Source of the DNA: Strongyloides papillosus
Lineage: Eukaryota > Nematoda > Chromadorea > Rhabditida > Strongyloididae
Length of the DNA: 64,000 bases
Reading direction: 5' to 3'
Assembly (NCBI GenBank): GCA_005656395.1
Contig: SRSI01000069.1
Location: 1 to 64,000 of the forward strand
Below the pieces are notes generated by a model. That model had not been told where the DNA came from. It saw only the letters and a program-made list of their open reading frames with translations, and did no database searches. The translations under genes were made by a program, and so were the position numbers. Shown in pieces: positions 45,600 to 54,362 of this stretch; within the stretch, counting starts at the first letter, position 1; each line of letters begins with the position of its first letter.

Positions 45600-48006
45600 A
45601 TGTATGGTAACTTTACTACTAACACGGTATCGGCTTCTGATTGCATGGTGTTTCCAGAATTCCTTGACCACACTCCCTGTTATAACATTATCAATAATAG
45701 CAGAAGTTGTGGTATCAAAGATATTGTCTATAGTGGTAATACTATTGAAGTGGATGGAAATAATAAGAAACACCTGCTTTCTTGGTGTAATGGTCTTTTT
45801 GAATCCTCATTTCTGTCTTATTTTATTCGCAGAGATTATAAAAAATCGGTATGTTACATTTATTATTATGTATTTCTTTATTTTTTATGTTTATTTTTAG
45901 ATTGTATTCGAAGATCCACTTAGAATTAACGATATTTTTGGCTTTTCTGTCGCTACCGAAACGAAGGTTTCTGACTTATTGTGTGATCATAAATCACTAC
46001 TGGAGACTGCTCATCCAATGACATCGATAAATAACTTTGGGGGTAATCCTGCTGGCGACAGAGATTTTTATGAGAAGATCTGTAGTGTTATATTACTGGA
46101 GGATCATCAAGGATTTGAAGAACTGTTGAGGATTCCATCATTGGGGAGTATCATGCATGCAAAGGATTTGCAAGGTCGATCAATCTTGACACTAGTATGT
46201 ATGATGGACAAGCCTAGAATAGCTGAACTTCTGGTTAAAAAAGGATTGTCAATTGATGATAAAGATAAGCTTGGGAGAACTGCATTGTATTGGGCTGTCA
46301 GGTGTGACTCCACAAAAGTTCTAAAATGGATGTTAAATCAACTACCAGTAACGGAGGATTTTATTTTGTCTAAGGATGGCCAAGGGATAACATCACTTCA
46401 TCTCGCGGCAACAAAAACCTCCTCAAAAATATTATGTCTTCTGCTGGATGCTTTGCCTAATAAAAATGTGTGCCTACTGAGAAAGCTGTTCGATGTATAC
46501 AATAGGATACCCATACATTACGCTGCTGCATCTGGAAGTTTGGAATGTGTAGAAAGACTCATGGATGAGGATCTTAGTTTACCTGTCAGTATTCGTGACA
46601 TGTATGGGAACACACCATTAATGTTGGCATGTGGAAATAACTCTGCTTCTGACGTTGTGAGATATTTGTCCACAAATAAGTCAATATCTGCAACTTCAAG
46701 AAATAGTTGTGGAATGTCTCCATTACATATAGCAGTCCTTGCCAATAACATAGAGGGTGTTAAAATTCTTCTGGAAGAATGTAAAATGCCAACAGAGATT
46801 TATGATGAGGATTCTAGGACACCATTACACTACGCAGCACAAAATGGAAGACTTGAAATTGTTGAGTTACTGTTAAAAAATGGTGCTAAGTATGATGCAT
46901 GTGACAAGTATCGTGCTACACCACTACATTATGCTGCTGAGATAAGTTGGCCAATAGTTATTTCATTGGTTACAAAGAGTCCTTGTAACTACTGTGGAAT
47001 GACTGACAAGGAAGGGAGAACACCATTTATGTGGGCTGTTGCATCTGAGAATGAAGAAGTTGTCAGTGGAATGTTAAAAACTTTTGATATACCACGTCAT
47101 GGAGAAGACAACCATCGCTATACTCCACTTCATCTTGCTGCATTTGCTGGTAATTTATCAATCTGCAAAATATTGCTACTACAAGGATGGACTGTGACGG
47201 CAGAGGATAAAGCTGGTGCAACTCCATTGCATATTGCGGCTGGTAAAGGCTTCACGGATATCGTAGAAGTATGTTGCACATCAAATGACATTCTAGTGAA
47301 GATTGACACCAATCATAGGACAGCACTTTTTTATGCTGCTTTAGGTGGACAAGCTTATACACTAGATGTTATGATATCGAATTTGGGCTTCGATAAAATG
47401 GCTGAAGATATACTAGATCGGACAGTTCTCCATGTTGCGGCTTATTGTGGATTTGTAAATTGTGTAAAAAAATTAATTGATCTTGGAGTTGAGGTTAATG
47501 CTAGTGATAAAGATGAGGAGACACCACTACATCTTGCATGTTATCGTGGCAAAGAGGATGTTGTTCATCTGTTGGTAAACTCAGGTGCTACAATAAATCG
47601 ATATTCACGGGTAAATGAAACAACTCCATTATGCTATGCAATAGCAAATAAGCATACGGATCTTATTGAATATTTGAGAAATCGAGATGCTGTTACAGGT
47701 GGAGAGATTAAGGACCTCGCTGCTTCCATAATCACAAGAGCTATTCGTGGATTTGTCGTCAAGAAACGCCAATGTCTTTTGGGAGCACCTTCTGGAGGTA
47801 CTACACATTTTCCAGAACAATCTTCTCAGAATAAAGGCAGTCTTCCTAATCAACGTGTATATACAAATAACTCACTTGGATTTGCTACTGGATCATTAGC
47901 TTCCTCACAATTTATTGGAACACCAATTCCAACCAGACGATCATCATATTCATCTGACAGTCATATTTATATTGATGGCACTTTAATTGATATATTTGAT
48001 GCTTAA
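45600..48006 (+). CDS. Inversin-like ankyrin-repeat protein with IQ motif
   Basis: Two exons, 45600-45848 and 45901-48006, with a 52 bp GT-AG intron joined in phase 0; about 784 residues. The ATG at 45600 follows an acceptor-like TTTATAG at 45580. After about 165 residues without a recognised domain, some 15 ankyrin repeats run from about residue 170 to 680, for example GRSILTLVCMMDKPRIAELL, SRTPLHYAAQNGRLEIVELL and EETPLHLACYRGKEDVVHLL. An IQ-type calmodulin-binding motif, ITRAIRGFVVKKRQ, lies near residue 694. A long ankyrin array plus C-terminal IQ is the layout of inversin/NPHP2. In C. elegans, inversin-like ankyrin proteins include a ciliary one and one implicated in moulting; I cannot choose between them. 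The frame is intact and on the opposite strand to the secreted genes around it. Confidence 0.85.
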
Positions 48007-49104
48007 ATTTTTATAGATTATTTTTTTTGTGTAATTATTTGTATTATATTTGTAAATAAATCACTAACCATTTTTCTTAATTTTAAACTTTATGAATATT
48101 TGTAAATAAAATTTTGTACAAATGTAGTGTCCATATTATTATAAAAGAAAGGCTTTGTCTCCTGAGTATCATTTAATTTTCTACATAACCTTTTTTACAA
48201 CGAGTACATCAAATTAATTGTTTCTATGATAATATGTTAATTTAGGATATTCTTCCAGAATTTACAACACAATATTTAAATATAATATAAAGTGTTATGT
48301 ATTTTTAAAATTCATTTAAACGGATATATAATTTATAAATTATTAAAATGTAAAATGGTGCTGTGGAATAAAAATTTGATGTAGTGATAAAATAGAATTT
48401 ATTTTTGTAGGAAAAAGTCTTTCCTGTTTTCGAAAAACAACAGCCTATTGATAAAATATTGATATCATCTTATTAAAATAGTGAATAGTTCAAATTTAAA
48501 TAATTACTTATTTAGTAACATCAGATAAAAATTTGGTATGTTATTAATGAAAAATCATAATTTTATATCCTTTAATCAGTCAAAACTAACTAGTATGATT
48601 CTGTGAAATTTTTCTAATAGGCTTTTATTAATATTGAAAATTAACAAATATATGAAGTAAAAGTATTTAAAAATGTATATGCTTCTGTTAATTTATAGGA
48701 ATAAAATGAATCGGGTAAGACGTCATAAAATTTATTAATAAATGTAACTTCCTAAAAGTGGATCTACGGCAGGTAATATTGAATTATATCAGTCAATATT
48801 CTTTGTATCAAATTGTAAAATGTATAAAATAAATTTGTAAAGTACAATATAAAATTTATTCTAGATCAAATTAATTTTATGCATGAAATGTCAATGAAAA
48901 AGAAAAAAATAGAAAAATTAATGAGTATTTAAATATTAATATTATCAGAATTCATTTTTTTTAAATAATTTTCATTATATTTTCTTTCAAAAGTCTTTCA
49001 TACAATTTTCTACTTTATATGCGATAGAAAATAAAAACGATCATTTCAACAGTATAATCGTTAAAACGGAGCATTAAAACTAATCCCAAACAATCCAATC
49101 ATCT
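48007..49104. other. Intergenic, with a decayed copy of the cluster spacer
   Basis: Holds the ankyrin gene 3' UTR (AATAAA at about 48055) and, near 48735-48830, a degraded version of the R1-R3 spacer (AATGTAACTTCCTAAAAGTG, then GGTAATATTGAATTATATC). No gene is seen. Confidence 0.5.
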
Positions 49105-49503
49105 TTAGATAAAATACTTTGGCTTTTTAGAGTCATCTTTTTTATCTTTCCTATTTTTTACTTCAGGTCTTGAAACTCTAAAAACTTGAGTAACAAATGG
49201 CAATAGATTGTCATTTATTTGGGTAGATAATTGTCTTATCAATTTAAAATTTTCATGTATTCTTTCTTCTACAAAAGATTTTTTTTCATTGTACATTTCT
49301 TTGTCCCCAAACTCGAGAGGAAAATCAATGGATTTCATTGCAATGAAGATATTTTTGAAAATCTCCCTATTTACACCTTCTTTTAATTCAAGAAGCACTT
49401 CGTCCAATTTTGTATTACTTGTATCCGCACTTACGTCCTTAGTTAAATCAGAGAAGTTGATAATGTTGAACAGAAGAATAATTAAAATTAAAAGCTTGAA
49501 CAT
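49105..49503 (-). CDS. Cluster secreted protein A4
   Basis: Intronless, 132 residues from ATG 49503. The signal peptide MFKLLILIILLFNIINFSDL is almost identical to that of A2, but the mature part has diverged strongly (for example FGDKEMYNEKKSFVEERIHE versus A2 LGDFDMYVEDKPFVEERIRQ). The core ends LLPFVTQVFRVSRPEV and the tail is a short basic stretch (KNRKDKKDDSKKPKYFI). The ancestral tail codons KDDWIVWD follow the stop in a shifted frame, so a small indel shortened this copy. Function unknown. Confidence 0.68.
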   Translation of the reverse strand: MFKLLILIILLFNIINFSDLTKDVSADTSNTKLDEVLLELKEGVNREIFKNIFIAMKSIDFPLEFGDKEMYNEKKSFVEERIHENFKLIRQLSTQINDNLLPFVTQVFRVSRPEVKNRKDKKDDSKKPKYFI

Positions 49504-49554
49504 GATGCTTTCAAATTGAAATACACATCAAAAAAGAACTGATTAAATAGAATT

Positions 49555-50370
49555 TTTTATTGGAAAAATTATGTTATAAAATTGTTAAATGTAAATTTTT
49601 GACGTCTTTAATAAACAAAATGAGAAAATTAATTTTGTCTTGTCCATAATTCTCTTTAAACTTAACCGATTCTTATAAATAGGTACCAAAAAAAATGTGT
49701 TTTTTTTCAAACTAAAAGGGACTTAATCGGTTTCAAATACTTTTTGCCAGGATTGGCAAAATTCTTCAAAAAAACCCTTTTCAAGTATAATTTTTTTCAG
49801 AGAACAACATCTTTCAAAATTAATAAAATAATTTGAATTTTATGTAATTTAAATGATATAATTTCTGAATAATCTGAAAACACAATAATATCTAAATTTA
49901 TCAATAATTTGTCAATTTATAAGCCAAAAGAATGGTTACTTCCTTTTTTAATAAAAATGTTATTTTATAATGTGTAGTAAATCAAACAAGCAATAAAGAG
50001 GAAATGGCTTTCAACTGTTTATTAAAATTTTATTATGAATAAAGATAGTTTAAAGAAATACTCACAGCGCTTCAGGCGTAACTTCCAAAAGATGGTTCTG
50101 ATACTGGTTATATTAAATTATAGTAGTAAATATTTTTTTCAATGGTATAATAAACTGTAAATACAATATATATTTTATTCTAGATCTAATTATTTTATGT
50201 ATGAAATGTCATTGAAAAAGAAAAAAAAATAAGAAATTAACTTTTAATAATATTATATTTTATTTTTTGATAATTTTCAGTATATATCATTTTCTTTTAC
50301 AAGACATTCATACATTTTTCTATTTTACACCATGTAGAAAATAATAACGATTATTTCAGTAGTATAATCG
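49555..50370. repeat. Cluster intergenic repeat R3
   Basis: Third copy of the R1/R2 spacer, slightly more diverged, between A4 and A5. The motif CACAGCGCTTCAGGCGTAAC is at about 50063-50082. No gene is seen in it. Confidence 0.85.
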
Positions 50371-50428
50371 AAAAAACAGAGCATTAAAACTAATCCCAAA
50401 CAATACCATCATCCTTAGATAAAATATT

Positions 50429-51049
50429 TTAGCTCTTTGTGCTTTCTTGTTTTTCTTGATGTTGAGCTCTCTTCCATTCTTTTCCAGATATTTTTTTTCT
50501 TTCTAATTCTTCCATCATTTTCATAATTTCTGCATATTTTAAAGGTTCTTTTTGCATTAATTTCTTTACATATTCATCCAGCTTTTTTTGTATTTCTTCT
50601 ACGTCTAAATTATATTCAGTCAGATTTATTATTGAAGTTGGTCCATTATACGTTTGATGTGTTTCCGGTGGCCAATCTTCATAGTCGTAACTGTCCTCTT
50701 TTGTTACTTTAGGTTCTGTAACTGTAAAATCCTGAGTAATAAATTGTAATAGATTATCATTTATTTGAGAAGATAATAATTCTATCATTTTAAGATTTTG
50801 ACGAATTCTTTCTTCTACAAAAGGTTTGTTTTTAACGTATTTTTCATTGTCTCCTAACTCGAGAGGAAGATCAGTTAATTTCATTGTACTGGAGATCATT
50901 TTTACAATCTCTCTTGTTGTGGGATCTTTTAATTCAAGAAGGATTTTATCCAATTTATCACCTATGGTATCCATAGTTACGTCCGTAGTTGAGTAAGAAA
51001 AATTGGAAACGTTAAACAAAAGAAGCAGTGAAATCAACAGTTTGACCAT
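50429..51049 (-). CDS. Cluster secreted protein A5
   Basis: Intronless, 206 residues from ATG 51049. Signal peptide MVKLLISLLLLFNVSNFSYS. Group A core close to A1 (REIVKMISSTMKLTDLPLEL, KPFVEERIRQNLKMIELLSS, NLLQFITQDF). The tail differs from A1 and resembles A2: acidic and Tyr-rich (SYDYEDWPPETHQTYNGP), then a charged helical segment (QKKLDEYVKKLMQKEPLKY, EIMKMMEELERKK). So A5 combines an A1-like core with an A2-like tail, which suggests recombination between copies. As in A2, NILSKDDGIVWD continues in frame after the TAA (50428 down to 50393). Function unknown. Confidence 0.72.
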   Translation of the reverse strand: MVKLLISLLLLFNVSNFSYSTTDVTMDTIGDKLDKILLELKDPTTREIVKMISSTMKLTDLPLELGDNEKYVKNKPFVEERIRQNLKMIELLSSQINDNLLQFITQDFTVTEPKVTKEDSYDYEDWPPETHQTYNGPTSIINLTEYNLDVEEIQKKLDEYVKKLMQKEPLKYAEIMKMMEELERKKISGKEWKRAQHQEKQESTKS

Positions 51050-51228
51050 GATGCTTCAAATTGAAATTCACATTAAAAAAACTGATTTAATGAAATTTTT
51101 TATTGTAAAAATTTTCTTATAAAGTTGTTAAATGTAAACTTTTCAATGTGTATATATAAAATATCATTGAGAAATGCAAAAAAATAAAATTTAAATAAGA
51201 AATAAAATTTTGTATAATTTAAATTCAT

Positions 51229-51651
51229 TCATTTTTTGTTAACTGGATAACCCAAATCACCAGCACCATCTTGCCATCCACTCTGTGCAGCAACATTTGA
51301 AGATTTTTTAGATCTTTTTGATTTATCAAAGTCTTGAGTAAGGTATGGTAATAATTTTTCTTCTATCTGGGAAACCAATGCTCTTACATCTCTTAAATTT
51401 TTCTTTATTCCAAGTTCTACAAAAGGCTTCATCAGAACATATTGTTTGTAGTTTCCCATCTCCATATTAGGGTTAACGTCCTTAAACTTATCTTTTAATA
51501 TTTGAATTTTTTTCATTCTATCAAGTTTGGTTTCCATTTCATTTAAAAGTTCATCACGTATGATTTCGGCTACAGAATCGGGTGAAGTTTTAAGTGAATA
51601 AGAAAAATTGATAAAGCCAAGTAAGCAAAGGAAAGAAATAAAAAATTTCAT
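51229..51651 (-). CDS. Cluster secreted protein B2 (shortened tail)
   Basis: Intronless, 140 residues from ATG 51651; the frame's apparent start at 51702 is a TTG inside the promoter. It is nearly identical to B1 through the signal peptide and pro-region, but the processing motif RPKR of B1 is RSKK here and the tail stops at YPVNKK. B1 has AACAAAAATGGA at this point and B2 AACAAAAAATGA, so a homopolymer change plus loss of the following Ser/Pro-rich segment truncated it. Probably still secreted; whether it is processed is doubtful. Confidence 0.7.
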   Translation of the reverse strand: MKFFISFLCLLGFINFSYSLKTSPDSVAEIIRDELLNEMETKLDRMKKIQILKDKFKDVNPNMEMGNYKQYVLMKPFVELGIKKNLRDVRALVSQIEEKLLPYLTQDFDKSKRSKKSSNVAAQSGWQDGAGDLGYPVNKK

Positions 51652-51688
51652 TTTGCTATTTTCAATATGATATTCAATACTAAAAAGA

Positions 51689-51734
51689 CCTTTTATATAC
51701 AATTTGTTTTACATTATGTATGATAATTTATCAT
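51689..51734 (-). promoter_or_regulatory. B2 promoter: TATA box plus palindromic GATA site
   Basis: TATATAAAAGG (51699-51689) and ATGATAATTTATCAT (51720-51734), with the same spacing as at B1. Confidence 0.6.
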
Positions 51735-52593
51735 AAAAATAATGTTAAGAAATAATATTATTTAAATGAAACAAACTTATTAATGTATAATATAGAACAA
51801 AAAAAGTTTATTTAAAAGTCCGTTTGATGTTTTAATTATATGATAATAAAATATTTACATTTTTATTTTAAAAATTATCATTTTTATTTAGTTTATCACT
51901 AAAAATTTCTTATGATATTCTTCAGATTCAATTAAAAAAATTTTTTTAACTTAATAAAATTCATTGTTATTTATTAAAAATAATAATTTAAATTAGAATT
52001 TAAAAGTAGTTTCTAAAAATATTTTGTAACTAATAAAAAATGCAAAGTTTTATTTTTAAAATATTCAATAATTGAATTTCATTATTTTTTAATTTTTATT
52101 CTTAGATTGATCTTGCATTGTTTTACGAGCTACTAATGTTTAAGCTTTAAAAATATTGTCAGTGGAGAGAGGAATATACTATATGAAAAATTTACAATTA
52201 AAAATGTTATAACATATTTGACGTAATTTACATTCTTTAGCTTAGAACCACTAAATTTCATCTTCGTTATTTTGTAAGAGAAATTAAAATTTTAAGATTT
52301 TTATTTATTAATTACAAAATGAATTATATTAAAGGTAAATATATTTTATTATTAATTTCTAACAAACCGAATGCCCAACGAAGGTTTCGATGATAAACTA
52401 ATGTTTTTTAAGTAAAGAAATAAGTATAAGATTTTGTCTAACCATCCAACTCATTATCGAATTCTCCATATTTTTTATTTTACAAATTTATATTTACCTA
52501 TATAAGATAATATGATTTATTCTGTATTTTTTGAATTTATTAGTTCTTCATTTCTAAGGTTAAATTGACGTTATTTGACTTTTTTTCAATACA
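51735..52593. other. Intergenic, homologous to 39283-40149
   Basis: Diverged duplicate of the spacer between B1 and the dead C copy. No gene is seen. Confidence 0.55.
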
Positions 52594-53310
52594 CTAAGTA
52601 TTTCTAAAGGATTTTATAGGATCCTCCTTCTTTACAGTATTATTTTCTGTATCGTTATTTGTAAATGCTTTTCTCATTATATCTAAAAATTCATCTATTC
52701 GCATATTATCTTCATCATATTCTGGTTCTTTATCTTTATAACACTCTGGCTCTTTATCTTCATTTTCTTCGTTTTCATTATCTTCGTCCAATTCTTGTTC
52801 TTCATCCCATTCTTTTTCATTATTTTCATCAAGCTCTTGTCCTTCATCCCATTCTTTTTCATAGTCTTCATCCAATTCCTGTTCTTCATTCCATTCTAGT
52901 TCTCCATCTTTATTTAATTCTTGTCCTTCATCTCCATCCAATTTCAGTTTTATATACAGGTCCCTTTTCCTTTTTCTTAAACCACCTGAATCCTTTGAAG
53001 AGAATAGTGTCAGTTTGTCATCATGTTGAGGAAATAATTTTTTTCCCATTTTTGAACTTTGTTCTACTTTTTCTCCTACAAAAGGTTTCTTATCAGCCAA
53101 TTTTCTATTTTCTCCTAGTTTAAGAGGGTGATCAAGCAGCTTCACTGTACTGAAGTTCACTTTTTCAATTTCTTTTGTTTCGGGATATTTTATTTTCATA
53201 GTCTTCTTATCTAATTTATTATCTATTGAATCCAGAATTGGGTCCTTAGTTGGACATGAAAAATTGATAAATTTAAATAAAAGAAACATAAAAAATAAGA
53301 CATTTTTCAT
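52594..53310 (-). CDS. Cluster secreted protein C1, acidic repeat protein
   Basis: Intronless, 238 residues from ATG 53310. Signal peptide MKNVLFFMFLLFKFINFSCP. The short N-terminal region (TKDPILDSIDNKLDKK, then KLLDHPLKLGENRKLADKKPFV) is a distant match to the group A core, so C belongs to the same superfamily. From about residue 110 it turns into an acidic array with a 14-15 residue period: EWNEEQELDEDYEK, EWDEGQELDENNEK, EWDEEQELDEDNEN, then KEPECYKDKEPEYDED. Such a tail would be highly charged and disordered and could bind calcium or basic proteins. The C-terminus returns to a short helix (RIDEFLDIMRKAFTNNDTEN). Confidence 0.72.
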   Translation of the reverse strand: MKNVLFFMFLLFKFINFSCPTKDPILDSIDNKLDKKTMKIKYPETKEIEKVNFSTVKLLDHPLKLGENRKLADKKPFVGEKVEQSSKMGKKLFPQHDDKLTLFSSKDSGGLRKRKRDLYIKLKLDGDEGQELNKDGELEWNEEQELDEDYEKEWDEGQELDENNEKEWDEEQELDEDNENEENEDKEPECYKDKEPEYDEDNMRIDEFLDIMRKAFTNNDTENNTVKKEDPIKSFRNT

Positions 53311-53359
53311 GGTATATTCAATATGAAATTAAATTTAAATTAACAGATTAAATATAATT

Positions 53360-53382
53360 TTTTATTTTAAAAATTATCATAA
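53360..53382 (-). promoter_or_regulatory. C1 promoter: TATA-like box and GATA site
   Basis: On the minus strand an A/T-rich AATAAAAAATTATA segment lies about 45-60 bp before the ATG, with one TGATAA (plus-strand TTATCAT at 53374-53380) just upstream. Confidence 0.4.
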
Positions 53383-53532
53383 AAAATGTTCAATGTAAAT
53401 TTTTCAATTCGTTTATAAAATATCATTGAGAAATAAAAAATAAATTCATATAAGAACTAAATTTTTATATGGATTAAATTTATCTTTTAGTGTACTTATT
53501 TCCATATAGTCCCAGGTTGCATCATTACAGAA

Positions 53533-54279
53533 TTAAGGACCATATATCATTGTTCTAGGAGCCATCATTATAGGATTTGGGCTGAGAGGAAGAGGTGACT
53601 TAGGAGGACTATGTTTTCCACCTTCTTTCATTGATACACTCATACTAACGTAATTCGTAGTTTTTGGTTTACTTCTACCAGGGTGAGCATGATAATCTGA
53701 TTTTGAAGGAGTTAATTTTTCCGGTATCTTCACAGTTTCACCGAGTGGAATATAAGGCAGATCAGTTACATAGTGAAGTTCAAACACTTTATTATCTTTT
53801 ATTGAATTATCTTTAGTAGTGAAAGAAGATGAATCTTGTTTTTTATATGATGGACTTATTTTGACACTAGGATGTTTCCAAAAAATTTCTCCATTCCATT
53901 GTGCTGCAACATTTGGGGATCTCTTTGGTCTTTTTGATTTATCAGAGGCTTGTTGAAGGAGTGGTAATAATTTTAAATCAACTTCATCAGCTATAAGGTT
54001 TATAGTTCTTAAATGAAATTGTATTGCTTTTACTATGTTAGCCTTCGAAGTATCATCATCTTTCACACTTTTTGTTTTATATGTTTCAGCAATTTTTTTA
54101 GAAAATACTAATAAATCTTTCACTATCTCTTCAAATGCTTCCTTAATTGGTCCAAGATTGTCTTCTTTACGGTCCTTCAGATAAGGAACCCTATTATTAA
54201 TTATTGTTGGTGAATCCGAAAGCGAATAAGAAACACTGATAAAGCTAGATAAATAGAGGAAAGAAATTAAAAATTTCAT
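53533..54279 (-). CDS. Cluster secreted protein B3 with RPKR site and WNG module
   Basis: Intronless, 248 residues from ATG 54279 (the frame's upstream start at 54330 is TTG). Signal peptide MKFLISFLYLSSFISVSYS. The pro-region is helical and diverged from B1 (GPIKEAFEEIVKDLLVFSKK, HLRTINLIADEVDLKLLPLL). RPKR at residues 117-120 is followed by SPNVAAQWNGEIFWK, the same post-cleavage sequence as B1 but with a full W-N-G-E-I-F-W module. The tail of about 110 residues is Lys/Ser/Pro-rich and ends KHSPPKSPLPLSPNPIMMAP, homologous to the end of B1. If cleaved, it releases a peptide or small protein with SPNV at its N-terminus. Function unknown. Confidence 0.74.
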   Translation of the reverse strand: MKFLISFLYLSSFISVSYSLSDSPTIINNRVPYLKDRKEDNLGPIKEAFEEIVKDLLVFSKKIAETYKTKSVKDDDTSKANIVKAIQFHLRTINLIADEVDLKLLPLLQQASDKSKRPKRSPNVAAQWNGEIFWKHPSVKISPSYKKQDSSSFTTKDNSIKDNKVFELHYVTDLPYIPLGETVKIPEKLTPSKSDYHAHPGRSKPKTTNYVSMSVSMKEGGKHSPPKSPLPLSPNPIMMAPRTMIYGP

Positions 54280-54318
54280 TTTGTTATTTTCAGTATGATA
54301 CTCAATTCGAGAAGGATT

Positions 54319-54362
54319 TCTTATATACAATCTATTTTACATGATTTATGATAATTTATCAT
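54319..54362 (-). promoter_or_regulatory. B3 promoter: TATA box plus palindromic GATA site
   Basis: TATATAAG (about 54327-54320) and ATGATAATTTATCAT (54348-54362). The palindrome is unchanged even though the surrounding flank and the protein have diverged from B1 and B2. Confidence 0.6.
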
